A DNA stretch of 64,000 nucleotides from Lichtheimia corymbifera B2541 (GCA_000697475.1 JNEU01000742.1:1-64000); one strand, 5' to 3'; shown: positions 37,219 through 49,505, counted from the first letter of the stretch. Program-made: numbers and translations. Notes: generated by a model from the letters alone, not told the origin.

Positions 37219-37932
37219 GTTGTGTTGTGTTGTGCGGAAGGAAAAGGATAAAGAGAGCGGTGGTTGCCCAGACCTTTGGTCAAATTGCAGTGGCGGACAT
37301 TTGACATAGCAACCGGAGATCATGACAGCATGTCCCACTCGCTCCCCCAGCCTTATCATTTTGTGGTCAACAAGGCCACTTTTGGGATGACCAATCGGTA
37401 TACGCTGTATTTAACTCAACCAATGTGAAATCACCATAGCAACAATAAACATTTATGTATGGCTTGAATGATTGTATCCACTCGCATGTATCAATAATGA
37501 TGCTTTGTGTTAAATTTGAGGTTGTAATGGTTACAACTCCACTCATATCCTTCGTTGTGGCAAACGTCATGCTAAAGTGGGAGATCATAGTTTGGTCATA
37601 ACCCAGTGTAGCCATTTACTAGAGAGACAATGGCGCCATCACAGTCATACGGCTGAGAGTTGTTTACCAACTTGATATAGATATCGTATATATTAGTGTA
37701 TGAATGTGATTGCTTCTAAAATAAGCATATACATAAGCTTGCCTTCCTTATCACCATGAAAATACTATGGCAAATGTTGGTTTTATTCTGATTATAGCAA
37801 CGAAGAGCATATGTGAAAGTAGCAGGATGCAAGTTCCATTGTACAAAATCAGGATATAATGCAGCTCCTATCCTGGTCATTGTCCTTCTCCACCTTGATG
37901 TTAACCTGGGCGTCGCTTACTATAGAAACAAG

Positions 37933-39362
37933 TTAATTCCTTTGCGTTTCATTTTCCAAGACGTCGATAAGATGCTTACTGGTTTCATTGTTGGTTATTT
38001 CGTTTGCTTGGATCGGGATCGTCGACTCCCCTGCATGATCTTTTACTAGTGTTAGCCCTTCAAAATCTGCATGAACAGAGAGAGAGAAAAAAAGAGTGCA
38101 ATACCTGCTGCAGCTTGATTAGAAGGAGGATGTTGCTCTTGAGGCTCTTGAAGTCGTTTGATAAGTATGGTTGTTAGCTTATCCATTGTCATTCATGAAC
38201 AATCAATATATATATATACCTTGATTAATCATTGTTGGTGTATCATATTCGTCGGGTAATTCATCTTTGATGTTGACATCGTCATCTGCAGGGGGATACT
38301 TTCTTGGTCTACCACGACCTCGTTTAATAGGCTGGTGCTCATTTTCAGTTGTCTCTGAATCATCTGGTCGTGGATACTTTCTTGGTCTTCCACGACCTCG
38401 TTTGATGGGTGTTGTTGATGATGATGCTGATTCTCCATCCTCAGGTATTGGGTGCTTTCTTGGTCTACCACGGGGTCGTTTGATGGGTGCTGTTGTTGGT
38501 TCTGATTCTTGATTCTCGGGTAGTGGATTCTTTCTTGGTCTACCACGGGGTCGTTTGATGGTTGATATTGTTGATCCTCCATCCGCAGGTAGTGGATTCT
38601 TTCTTGGTCTACCACGGGGTCGTTTGATGGTTGATGTTGTTGATCCTCCATCCTCAGGTAGTGGATGCTTTCTTGGTCTACCACGGGGTCGTTTGACTAT
38701 TGTTGATGCTGATTCTTGACCCTCAGGTAATGGATTCTTTCTTGGTCTACCACGACCTCGCTTGACAATTGTTGATCCTGATTCTTGATTCTCGGGTATT
38801 GGATGTTTTCTTGGTCTACCACGGGGTCGTTTGACAGGCGGTTGCCCATTCTCCAAATCATCTGGTCGTGGATGTTTTCTTGGTCTACCACGACCCCGCT
38901 TGATAGGTGCTGTTACTGGATCACTGTCTTCAAGTCGTGGATGCTTCCTTGGACGTCCTGGACCACGCTTAGGTTGAGACGAGGGGTCTGCATGAATGTC
39001 GGAATCGGTTGATGATATCATCCCATCTGTCTTGGATTCTTTACGAGGTCGTCCTCGGCCTCGTTTCACCTTTTCAGTAACTTGCGGTGCTGTTTCATCA
39101 TCGTTAGGTATTGGATTCTTGCGAGGACGTCCTCGACCACGCTTCAATGGCACTATGATAATGATATTATGTTAGTCCATTTTTTACATAGAGTTCTTCT
39201 TGTACGTACCTGGACTTTCAAGCGACTCATTGGGCATCTCATTCTCCAATGGCGGTTGCTGATCGGTTGGATTGGGATGTGATATTGGACTCGTCTAATG
39301 TAATAAAGCGTCAACTATTATACGCGTAGGTGTCGAGTTAACTATAAGCAACGTACCGTCAT
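37933..39362 (-). CDS. Multi-AT-hook DNA-binding protein (12 AT-hooks)
   Basis: Five exons (39357-39362, 39210-39294, 38220-39152, 38105-38146, 37933-38066) encode 399 aa, in phase throughout. Exon 1 holds only two codons (ATG ACG). Residues ~31-330 contain twelve AT-hook cores of the form K-R-(G/P)-(R/P)-G-R-P-R-K, spaced ~22-28 residues apart by acidic/proline linkers such as HPIPEDGES. Each core can insert into the minor groove of AT-rich DNA, so the protein should bind or bridge AT-rich tracts, HMGA-like. At DNA level the array is a tandem repeat of ~66-84 bp and may vary in copy number. The ATG lies 51 bp after the stop of the FANCA-like gene and in the same frame. No catalytic domain is seen. 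Confidence 0.85.
38270..39140 (-). repeat. Coding tandem repeat encoding AT-hooks
   Basis: Twelve direct repeats of a ~66-84-bp unit, each with the + strand string TTTCTTGGTCTACCACG or a near variant. The units encode the AT-hooks. Internal copies (about 38,440-38,840) are the most alike, consistent with unequal exchange. Confidence 0.9.
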
Positions 39363-39413
39363 AAAATGTTTAAGCAAGCAAATTAGGAAGGGAGAAAATA
39401 AAGAAGGGGCTAT

Positions 39414-41345
39414 TTATTTCATACGGAGATATTCTTTGTACGTGTTGGGAGGTATCTTTTTCTTGTCATGGAGGGCTGCTATTAAACCATCTCGGGTATG
39501 TTTACGATGAGGATACACAATGAAAGCTGGTAGAAATGTCATTTTGAACCACCGAGGCTTGAAGATAGCGTTTTCCCATAGATCCTTGGGTATACATTGA
39601 TCACGTTCAAATAAATCCATCGCATGTTCGATAATGTCTTCCACGCTGTTGCTGCTACTGCTACTGCTACTGCTTGCTGCCATCTCTTGTGTTTGACTAT
39701 CCTGGAGCGGGTGTTGTAATGATGTTGGATAATGGCGTAAGGTATGATCCACCTTCATATACATGATAAAGCGTATTATAAATATGCTTTCATTCACTGA
39801 CATTGTTGTCGACATACATACCCCAAGTTCCATCAGCCGTGCCTTTACCATTGAAACATATTGTCGTGAAGGACCTTGTTGATTGGCATTGTTCATCGCT
39901 TTGCCTTGGATCTATATTACGAATGCATTACTATACCTTCCATAAAACATACATAATACTACTTCTTTTACCTGCAAGATGGCTGGCAGCTCAGTGGGTA
40001 TCATCTCCTCCAATAGTGTTATGAATGAATCGAAAGCCCGTTTGTTGTTTTCAAAGCACGTGGTTTTGGGATCAAGGAATCTATGCTAAACCAAAGATTA
40101 GTATTACCTTTACAAAAGACCTATGCGTCTTCCTTTCATGTTACCTGAAACCACCCTTGATAAGTCATTCCCAGCAGCTCATTCAGATACGATAGGCAAA
40201 TTTGCACCAGCATCAACAGCATCTGGAATTCTTGTCGAGGTAATCCACGAGATATGATGTTACGAAGCGTAGTATCGAGGCTCCCCAATAGTTCAGCTGC
40301 ACGTGCAAGGTGAGAGGCTTGTTGCAATTGTTGACATGCTCCAATATAAATCAATAATAGTGGTAACGTGGGCTATTTGGAAATGTTGTCAATTCGATTG
40401 CTGGGAGAAGAAAAAATTTACTACCTTTTGTGTGAACAGCAGAAGGGATAATCGAGGCCATTCCAAAGAACCGCATTCAGCATACCAGGAGGCAAGACGA
40501 TGTGATAATGAGTCGTCCTTCCATCGCATCGGACCGTGCCACAACCGTTTCTTCATTACTGCCCAGTCATTGATATCTGATGTCTCCTCCGCTTGTTGCA
40601 TGAATTCTATAAGAATACCACGTCGTTTGTCCATAGGTAACCTTGGGATCTTCTTTGGGTCTTGCAGTACTTGCAAATACGTGATCAACATGGAAGGTGA
40701 TTGCACTGGCCTATAAGGAGATCAATATGCTATCATAAACGCTATACACCATTTGTACATACCTGCATGAACAATAGTCGTTTCGATCTTTTGCGCATAG
40801 TCGGTTTAGCCAGATCAAGCTTAATGAATCACCCATTGACATCATAGCTTCCAGATAATCTACAAGCGAACAATGAACATCATGAATAATGAAATCCACT
40901 ACCACTATCACCACCCACCTGCAAGAATATCGGTCTGCTGTGTCTGTAATAGCATGCAACACTGGGAGCAAATCCACTCACTGTCGGCCTGTTGAAGCAA
41001 ACAAGATACCGGTAGAATACTTGTCAACCGAGTTGCAAGGCGATGGAAGGCAACAAGAGGTGTTGGATCATCGATAGACTGATCGAGGTGCTTTAGCCAA
41101 TGCGAGACAAACACTGAGGATGAGAATGTGAGTTGTCGTTTCAACATGCACAAGGCGAAGATCAGTTCGTCTTGGATGGTGCCATTTCTGTTGTTGACAC
41201 TTTGAGCAAAGTCTCTTGCAAGTTGTTTAGTCGAGTGGTGTCGAAAAGAAGTTGGCGCGGAGGAGGAAGAGGAACGACCTCGAATAGTTTTTGATATGGT
41301 GCCATGTTTGATCACTTTGGTTCGGAATGGCTGAATAAAGGACAT
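39414..41345 (-). CDS. FANCA: FANCA-like protein (Fanconi anaemia core complex)
   Basis: Seven exons (40919-41345, 40763-40859, 40425-40710, 40145-40372, 39972-40085, 39822-39911, 39414-39752) encode 526 aa, predominantly helical. The C-terminal ~110 residues match a block I recall from the centre of vertebrate FANCA (about residues 590-660 of 1455): AMDLFERDQCIPKDLWENA, then IFKPRWFKMTFLPAFI, then RDGLIAALHDKKKIPPNTY. The human counterparts are the 'FEHTGNIPV...ASIFRRPYY..HFLPALL' and 'FIESLKRADKIPPSLY' segments. Upstream, FDSFITLLEEMIPTELP resembles the preceding FANCA helix. The C-terminal half of FANCA is missing; the ORF ends with TAA directly after the block. Twelve AT-hooks follow in frame. 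FANCA acts in the core complex that drives FANCD2/I ubiquitination at crosslinks. Role here is inference. Confidence 0.68.
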
Positions 41346-41507
41346 GTATTGTTAAAAGACAAACAAGCTCCATGTTGCATGAGCTAATTTATTTCAAGCG
41401 GATGATGTACACGACATTATCGAATTGAGAGAAAGAGTGAGGGAATAAGAGTATATTCACACAATACGGATGTCATGAAGAAAGGTATATAGCACAGTTG
41501 TTGGTAT

Positions 41508-42835
41508 TTAAGCGGCAGGCTCAACAGTAGCAGGCTCAACATTCGTGCTGGTGGTGGTGCTGGTGGCGGTGGCAGTAGCGGGTTCAGCTGGAGCAGCAGT
41601 GCCATTGCGATTCATCTGGGTTACCAACTTTTCACTCTATAAATGAAATGATGTTAGGATAACAATGCTTATTGTCCTCCATGTCACAACACTGCTACTT
41701 GCCCGAATTCGCTTAGCTTCATAATGAACAGCGGCAATTTGAGCCAAAGTCTGGTGAGCGAGCACATTGACTTTTTGACCAGTGGGTGTTTGTAAAGCAG
41801 CTTCAGCCTTGGATTGAGCGACTTGGGCTACATTGGTAACCTTTTCTTGGATCTTGTACTTTTCATTGTACTCCATGGCCTTATCCCAAATGCGATACTT
41901 GTCATCAAATGACTTGACTACGGTGTGTGGATGAATATGTGGTGTACATATGCTCCTATATCCAATGCCACTTACCATTGTTCTGCAAGGTGGAGAGATA
42001 GGAATTGAAACGAGATGTCAAGCTATACTTGTTGTCGTATTCCAAGCCTTTGGCTACAATGTGATCCTGAAGCAAGTAACCATTGGCCAAGATCTCGGCT
42101 GCAATCCGAGATTTAGCCTTGGTCTCCTGACTCGTGGCTGTTTCAGTCTCGCCTGTCGTTTCATCATTGCTACTAGCAGTTTCAAAGTAGGGTGTAGCTG
42201 CAATGTGTGAATCATCGATCAATGCTATCATAACAATCCATTTTAGTCATAGTCTAGCATATGCCGTTGTTATCCACCTATTTACCATTGCTAAGAAGTA
42301 CAGCAGTCTTTGCAGCTGATTCGCGTTCAAAGTTGATCAGGGCGATTTGATGGGTGCCATCGTCATCTCTATTGTCAAAACATGCTTTAATCCCTTGCTG
42401 CATTATCATCGCCCCAAATCGGGATTTTTCCCCCCAACAACCCCATCCGCGTGATACGTGTGTTTTTTTCTTCTCGGCTTTGCCCTTGCTTGTTTCGAGA
42501 TCCACCCACACCCACACTCGCATTCTCTTGCAGGATAATGGAGAATACTTACGTCTTCAACTCAAAGTCCTTGATTTTGCCACAGAACAAAAAGAATTCC
42601 TTGACTAGCAATAGCGAATGAGATTTAGTCTTATGCAAATACCCATAAACAATGGCTTCTCGTAGTACCTGTCTTTTCAGACGATTGCAATGAAATGTTC
42701 TTGACAATGACAAAGTTGGGAGAAGGGGTCTCGGGAATCTATAAACCCAAACGACGATCGTTGGTCAAATAGAAACGCGTCAACAAGTCAAAGCTCTCTA
42801 AGACGACTTACAGTTATTTCGTTCCAAGTGACCAT
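41508..42835 (-). CDS. RRM protein similar to fission yeast Vip1
   Basis: Seven exons (42812-42835, 42669-42738, 42553-42604, 42286-42368, 41976-42224, 41703-41917, 41508-41636) encode 273 aa. An N-terminal RNA-recognition motif (about residues 13-78) has FVIVKNISLQ (RNP2-like) and HQIALINFERESAAKTAVLLSN (RNP1 region, lacking the aromatic consensus). A helical, Ala/Gln/Lys-rich C-terminal half follows (VTNVAQVAQSKAEAALQ, residues ~150-230). The tail is a T/A/E-rich low-complexity stretch. The order is that of the fungal Vip1 family. The sixth intron (41637-41702) uses a GC donor (ATTCGG|GCAAGT). A first exon of 24 nt is followed by six introns, unusually many for this size. Confidence 0.85.
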
Positions 42836-44440
42836 ATTAGCAAGTGAATGAAAGATATCTGAGAGGAAAAGAAAAGAAAGTATGATTTTGTGTCTCGGCT
42901 CTCTTTTTGGGAGTGGCAGCTGGCTGGCTTCCGGTGATGATGAGGGTGATGGTGGTGGTGGTGGCGGCGACATCCCTATTTAACTCGGCTGCCAGATTAC
43001 CTGATTTGTTCATGTGAACACGCGCATATTGGAAACTTGTCATTCAAGAAGAGATTGTCGACACACATTATGTACAATAAAGACATGTGAAAATTCAAAG
43101 ATGAAACTGTATCAGGTTCTATTTCAAAGAGGTTAAATTGTCATAGCACCATGGATCGTCCATTTGTTGTGTACCCTTTGCATACATATGACACTTACTA
43201 TCAGACCACATTTTCGTGCCGTATACTGCAACAACATGCCATTCCTTGAATGACAAACAACATCCAGTCGATTCAGTGCTAATATGCATGCATCCTACAC
43301 ACAACACAAATCCGAGACAAAGAACATCTGTAACAAAAAGTACTGCGCATGTGGCCCCATCACTTGATTGTCAAATATATGTGTACATGTACATGCACGT
43401 GAGAAAGTAACATTCATTTCTTTGTCTGTGCCAGCATGTGCTATTAATGTTCGATTGTCGACAATGAATGACAAATAGTCATATTTCGTCTGCTTCATGG
43501 TACATTATTGTTAGCGGCACGTGCATGTCCAACTCTAAATCTCAGGTATGACAAACACAACATACCTTATATCCCACCTTATGCATATATCCTTACACAC
43601 AACTTTATTTGATATGCAAAGCCAGCTATGAGAATATCAAACCTCTCCAGTTGCTACATATAACCCATGACCTTCCATTTTGACAGCTCATATAGTGCTT
43701 TTACCTCCTTTGCAGAGCCAAATTGTAAAAAGAAGAAGAGTCGAACGTTTCAAAAGGCTACTACCCCCCCCGGAATCCAGTGGCTACATATATCATGGCC
43801 ATGGATTCAGTCTTTTTTTAATACTACAGTGCCACAGCTTCATGCTTACGTTAATTCGAGAACGCGGAAATGCATGACGATACACGCTCGCTTTGCAATC
43901 GATCGGGAGACCTACACCGGGAAATTTGATCCGAAGAGGACAAGTCAGTCGCTTGATCAATTGATGTTGCGATGCACGCTTGATGATGTTACAATAGCTT
44001 GAGGATTGAATCATAAGGATGGGTATGTATATATATATATTAACAAGATAGATCGGAAAAAAGTTCAACGTGATGCATGCACTGCATCAGTTGGCGTTAT
44101 CTGATCCAAGCCTAAAATCAGTTACCATGACAACAACGCCCACACTAATATCGGTGTACAACCCCGCACTCCCATCTTTCTCCTTTACGTCAAATAAATG
44201 TTACTTCTTTGAAGACGAAAAAAAAAACAGTGCAAGATACTTTGTAGAACAAACTGATAAAAGAATGATAATTAAATACAGCTACTGGCTGCGTAATTAA
44301 AAGGATAAGCTACGTAAACAGAACAACAAGAGATGGGGAAGAAGATAAGACAAGTAGCGGTAAGAGAGGAAAGAAATGGCAAGTATGAGTATGGGATGAA
44401 TAATAAAGAGGATGATGTAAATGGGGATTTTGATACGTTT
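42836..44440. other. Intergenic, no gene recognised
   Basis: This is upstream of the RRM gene and the 3' flank of ERG25. The longest open frame (43,667-44,002, + strand, 111 codons) has no recognisable motif and no conserved codon pattern, so it is not called. Confidence 0.5.
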
Positions 44441-45458
44441 TTACTGAGCCTTTTGCTTCTTGAGACGCTCCTCCTTTTGACGCTTGCGATAAGCGCGGTA
44501 CTTTTGATCAGTGCCAAAGAGATAATCCCACCAGCGGAAGGAAGATGCGTAGTTGCCAACGAACATTTGGTGATGATAATCGTGATGTTCAGCACCAGCC
44601 CAGAAAGGCATCCAGTTGTGAAGGGACCAAGGGAAATCATAACCAGAATGAGCATCAATAGCTTGGAAGAGACGAAGTACAATCCAGACGAGCATGGTAG
44701 CCAAATGAAGATCCCACTCGGGACCGAGCTTAAGAACGAGAGAAGAAACAGCGTGGTAGATTAGAGGACCACCCACGGTACCGAAGCCCAAGATCATGGT
44801 CTCGATAGGATGAGCATATTCCGCAGCGATACCAAAGGGAGCAGCATATTCGTGATGAACCTTGTGCACCTTTTTGTAGAATGGTGGCCAATGCATGAAG
44901 CGATGCATGTGATAGTGATAAAAGTCCTCGAAAACGAAAAAGATAGCAATCTCAACAGCCATTTGTTGCCTATAGAAATTTTCATAAGAATGGAATCCAT
45001 GACACACAAGAACGAAGAACAAGAAGCTTACCAAGCAGGGAAAGGTGCCTCCACTTTCATACCAAGAATAGTAGCCATAGGATGGAAAAAGAAGATGAGA
45101 GGACCTTCAAAGATGAAATGGGCCTTGAGAACCTTCCATGTGCAGTTCCAATAGTCGTCCTGAGTATTTTCCTTATTCTATATTACAAAAACGTCAATAT
45201 CCCATATATATGCACGTACTCATATCGACAAGGTTTACTTACAGGTTGAAGCTTGTAGCGTTGAAAGTAGGGAATAAAGTCGCAAATGAGGAATGGGATG
45301 AATCGACCAAAGTAAACAATCTCGTGCATGAGGAAAGCAAAGACGCCAGTAACGATGAGTGGATTACGGCCTTCGTACATGGACTCCCAGAGAGTTTCGA
45401 TATAGTTGAGTTGCTGCATGCCGCTCTCAGGTGCGACTGCTACCGTGGTCGCGTTCAT
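44441..45458 (-). CDS. ERG25: C-4 methylsterol oxidase
   Basis: This ER-membrane di-iron enzyme oxidises the C4 methyl groups of sterols in ergosterol synthesis. Three exons (45243-45458, 45032-45177, 44441-44969) encode 296 aa, the usual length. Three His boxes of the fatty-acid-hydroxylase superfamily are present: HRFMH (about 143-147), HKVHH (about 156-160) and HHDYHH (about 240-245). Membrane helices lie around residues 35-55, 100-115 and 185-220. The upstream flank to 46,450 contains no other gene. Confidence 0.96.
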
Positions 45459-46450
45459 TGTGCAAGACTCGGAAGAAGATGAGGAAGAAAAAAAGTGAAC
45501 GAGAAAAGGGGCCGACTGAACCGATATAAGTGCGCGCCGCTTTCCGCTTGTGACAGGGAACAACCGAACCACACTCAGCGCACGGTACTGGACACAGCAC
45601 CTTGAACGTTCTTAGTAGATCTCCGACACCCCATCCACACACCATTTCATAATATAATTGATGTCCACCACCCCTTGTTCCTGGCAATAAAACTATCATT
45701 CATTCCTTTACCTTCATTCATCTGTCAAAGCATCCGTTAGACCCCATCATCTTTTCCACTGTTCTGAGATGGTCCCATGTGAATCAATCTTTGTTTTCTT
45801 GGAAACTACTTGTTCCACATATCGGGCTGAGAAGAAAAAGATGGCGTGAGGGAGGCAGATCATGCGTTTCAAAATAGGCAACCCCACTATCAACCTTTTC
45901 TGTAACCATATCAATCATGCAATAATTGATCCTTTCTCGGACCCAGAAACAGCACTCTTTTTTCCATCAACATCCTCCACAGTGGTTTTGATATACTCCC
46001 TCCTTATCATGGAAAATGACATGATGCGGATCAAACATGTCTTTTGGTAAACAACCACTATTAGCACCCGGGCAGATTCCTCGTAAACTTTAACATGGCT
46101 TAATACCTTCTGGTATGGGCTAATGGTCCTACACATTTCGCTGTATGTATTCATCTTTACAGAAACCAGCAAACTTCGCCATCCATCTTTATACTACCAT
46201 TGTGGCATATATAAGCTGCCCTGGAACAATGTTGTTCAGGGCAGCAAGCAAAGTCAGTTGAACGCAGTATACCCTATAAACTGCCAGCTGATACAAAATC
46301 TCTTCCTTCCATTCGCCACTATTGCCAATTTCCACTGCATGTGAACGATGCACCTGCTTCAGCCCAGTATTTCTACCCTTCAACTTTGTTGATCCGAAAC
46401 GACTATTCAACTGAGCAACGCTCCAAACAACGTATAATAGGTTGATTCAT
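45459..46450. promoter_or_regulatory. ERG25 upstream region
   Basis: About 1 kb up to the start of the large palindrome. No ORF with recognisable motifs, and no sterol-regulatory element was confidently identified. Confidence 0.4.
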
Positions 46451-46489
46451 CATGAGACTCGCACGCGTACGGGATTTCCCTTGTATTCA

Positions 46490-47520
46490 TAATCTCTCTT
46501 ATATATACATCTTCCCACTAAGAATTTTCATAATGAACCATGGAGTCTTTATTAGAACAGAGTTGTTCACCGTGCTCAACAGCATATTGTGTCAAAGTTT
46601 CTCGGGGCAATGTGCAGTCCGCACGGCTTATTCTGCCATCCGATTTCCGGTTTGTACCCTCCCATTCAAAATGTTCACTATGAAGCATGCGGTTTTGATA
46701 TGAATGGAGTTGATCAGCATGACTCAGAGAACCTTCTTACCAAGTTTGAGATTCGAGATGGGGAATCCCAAGGTTATTCATACTAAATGACATTTCATGA
46801 ATTTGGTCGCATACCCAATTTCCGACCAGCATAGTCAAACCTACATTATACGCTCCCATTCAAAATTCTCAAATGAAGCATGATGTCTTTATCAAGACAA
46901 ATTTGATCTGCATGTCCAAGAGCATCTTGTGTGAAAGTTTCAAGTTTGTAGTGGGCAATCTCGAGGTTATGGGTCGTCCTCCCTATATATATTCCCATCC
47001 ATTCATCGTCCGGCGCTCCCATTTTATTTCTCACAATGAAGCCTGCGACTTTTATTTGAATGGAGTTGATCAGCATGTTGGAGCCCACGGCCCTGACCAA
47101 GTTTCACGATGGAGGTAGACAATGGCGGGGGTGTGCACTATGCAGCCTACTTGCGCTCCGTCCGTCCTATATTTGGACCGCCCGATTCATTGAAACATCA
47201 CAACGAAGCACACGGTTTTTAAATGAATGGAGTTGATCAGAATGTCCCAGCGAACCTTCTTACCAAGTTTCAAGTTCAAAGTGTGCAATCTCAAAGTAAT
47301 GCATAGTAAATGACTTTTACATAAATCCGGCGCTTTCCCAATTTCGGTCGGTCATAGTCAACCCCACATTATACCCTCCCATTCAAAATCTTTGAATGAA
47401 GTGTGGGTTCTTTATTAATACAAAGTTGTTCAGAATGACCTAGAGCATACTGTGTGCAAGTTTGAGGTTCGAGAGAGGCAGACCCAATGTCATGCATTAA
47501 TATCAGTGTGCATGGATTTG
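46490..47520 (+). repeat. Tandem ~165-bp core repeats, left arm
   Basis: Units carrying GTTGATCAGCATG or a close variant lie at about 46,565, 46,707, 46,903, 47,066, 47,230 and 47,427 (spacing 142-197 bp). Each is followed by an AAGTTTCAAGTTC-like string. Orientation is the same as 1,290-1,960. Confidence 0.8.
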
Positions 47521-47539
47521 TCTGACAGTACCTGGCCTA

Positions 47540-48490
47540 TTTAATTTCCACCTCTTCCACTCCCAGTTTTATTGCCTCTTCCTCCCATTCTCGACTGTCG
47601 CCCCATTCAACTACGACTACCACTTGCGAACGGATGCCCTGCTTCAACCCATGATGTGAATCCTACGATTATCTTGATCCGCTTGTCTTTGGCTGAATGG
47701 GCCAGTCATGGAGTGTGCACCCCCATTACAGCAACACGCGCGCTTCTTGACACTGCACGTTCTCTTGTACACCCCTATGCCACAACCAATCGTAACAGCA
47801 TTCAATCCAGCAGTTTCTATTAGCGATGGCTTTACTCCATTGTCCCAAACAGCGTTCACAGCCTTGTCACTCTATTACTACAACACATGCTCTTGCACAC
47901 TTCTGTACCGCCACCAAACATAACAGCAGTTTCTATTAGCAATGTCTTTATTGTCTCGTACTACTTGCAACAACTTGCTTTGATAAATTGGATCACAATG
48001 GATGGGATGCCGTATCAGCTATCAAAACCAACGCAATACAAATAATCTTCACCTGGTTGAGCTGTGATGTAAGAAATGACCAAGGAAGGGTTACCAGCAG
48101 CCGGATGCGAGAAGGGAGCATATCAGCAGCGATCACTTGGCTGTCTTCAATCAACATACTGGACTTGATGGATGCAATTAGGTGCAGTGATGAGATCTCC
48201 CCTGGAATGTTGCTTTGGTTACTTGGGGCGTCGTCTGCAGGAACGATCACGTGGATACGGCTGAGGATGATGATGGATTGGATGGAATGGACGAGATGGA
48301 TGATATCTTGGCGAAAGGTGCTTGTTACAGCCATGGATGCTATTGGAATACCCAAGTCAATGCATACAGCAGCTATTTTACAGTCATGGATGAAGGATGA
48401 TTATGACGGCAGCAACAAAGAACACAACGACACAGTTATCCTTAGCACCCTCTATGTGATTCATCCGTAGCTTGTTCAATTTACTACTAC
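47540..48490 (+). repeat. ~0.9-kb interspersed module, copy 2
   Basis: Related to 1,960-2,830 on the same strand and to 51,090-52,060 inverted. Shared stretches include ACGGCTGAGGATGATGATGG near 48,258 and the string around AACAGCAGTTTCTATTAGCAATG near 47,925. Confidence 0.75.
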
Positions 48491-49129
48491 TGTTCCCTTT
48501 ATTATACTTACTCGATAAACATCCACATCTATTGAATGAAATTAGATTCAGAATGATATCGTGCTATCAGGTTACAAGATCGGGCTGTGGATAACTTGGT
48601 TGGTTTGTGGATTGGAAGGGGGAATAGAAATTTGGATATTGGAAAGCGAGATTGGATCATTTACATCATGGTATTGATGAGCTTTTGATCTATGGTCACA
48701 ACATCATTACTGCATGAGCTAAAGATTCCCTGGTTCCCAAGCTGATAGTTAAAAGGCAGTGGTGATTCTCAAACACTGGTATTGCAAATATAGCCTGACG
48801 TTGTGTTTGTTACAGAAGCTTGATTCATTGTAAGCTTAAAAGAAAGAGTAAAGAGCTGCGATACAATGCGGAATGAGTACATGAAAATACCATGCTTACC
48901 TATGACAATTTTCATCTAACGCTATCTTACGCGACCAATATAAGAATGGACCATTCCGAATGGACTATCATAGGCGGACCTTACTGTACGCTTCTAAGGG
49001 GAAAACATCCATCATGCATTTCTCCACCAATAGGACTGACTCTTCCAGCCCGGATCTTTGTTGAGTTACACAAACAACTCCTGCATCTTTGACTCTAATG
49101 TGGTTGAGGCGATTGACAATGAGCAAAAA

Positions 49130-49505
49130 CCACTTTTCATATAGCACCACGCTTAAATCGTAGTAAAAACATAAAGGCACTTGTAACTCAGAATTTGACA
49201 ATCAAGCGTGGGGCCATTCATAGAACAAAGTTTCTCGGCAGGGTCGAAAGCATATACTGCCCGACTCTCAAGTTCGTCATGGCCAATCCTAGATTCACCC
49301 AATGTCGCTACCAGCCAAAAATATTTTTGCTCAAGAGGTCGACCCGCCGATCCACTTTGGCTGGTGGCGCTCGACCCAGCCGAGTAACTTTGTTCTATGA
49401 AAGACCACACGCTTCATTGAAAACTTAAGATATGGCTGTCTTTATGTTTTACATATGCTGTAAGCGTGATGCTATATAACAGGTGGTCTTTGTTCATTGT
49501 CAAGT
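49130..49505. repeat. Diverged fold-back element
   Basis: Inverted arms about 49,130-49,310 and 49,350-49,500 flank a spacer near 49,330. It is related to the elements at 695-1,250 and 50,060-50,520 but has more mismatches. Confidence 0.7.

Noticed and set aside
38229..38684. 151-codon out-of-frame ORF inside the AT-hook array
   Set aside because: Shadow of the repetitive AT-hook coding sequence on the same strand.
39357..39430. Intron that would splice out the FANCA-like stop and fuse the protein to the AT-hooks
   Set aside because: The only nearby donor (CTCC|GTATGA) is phase 1 and no acceptor downstream restores the AT-hook frame.
43667..44002. 111-codon ORF on the + strand between the RRM gene and ERG25
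   Set aside because: No recognisable motif, no splice context, overlapping open frames on both strands and a composition like the surrounding non-coding DNA.
46873..47118. 81-codon ORF conserved with 52,493-52,738
   Set aside because: Similarity is at DNA level because they are palindrome arms. No excess of synonymous differences could be seen by eye, and other copies carry stops.
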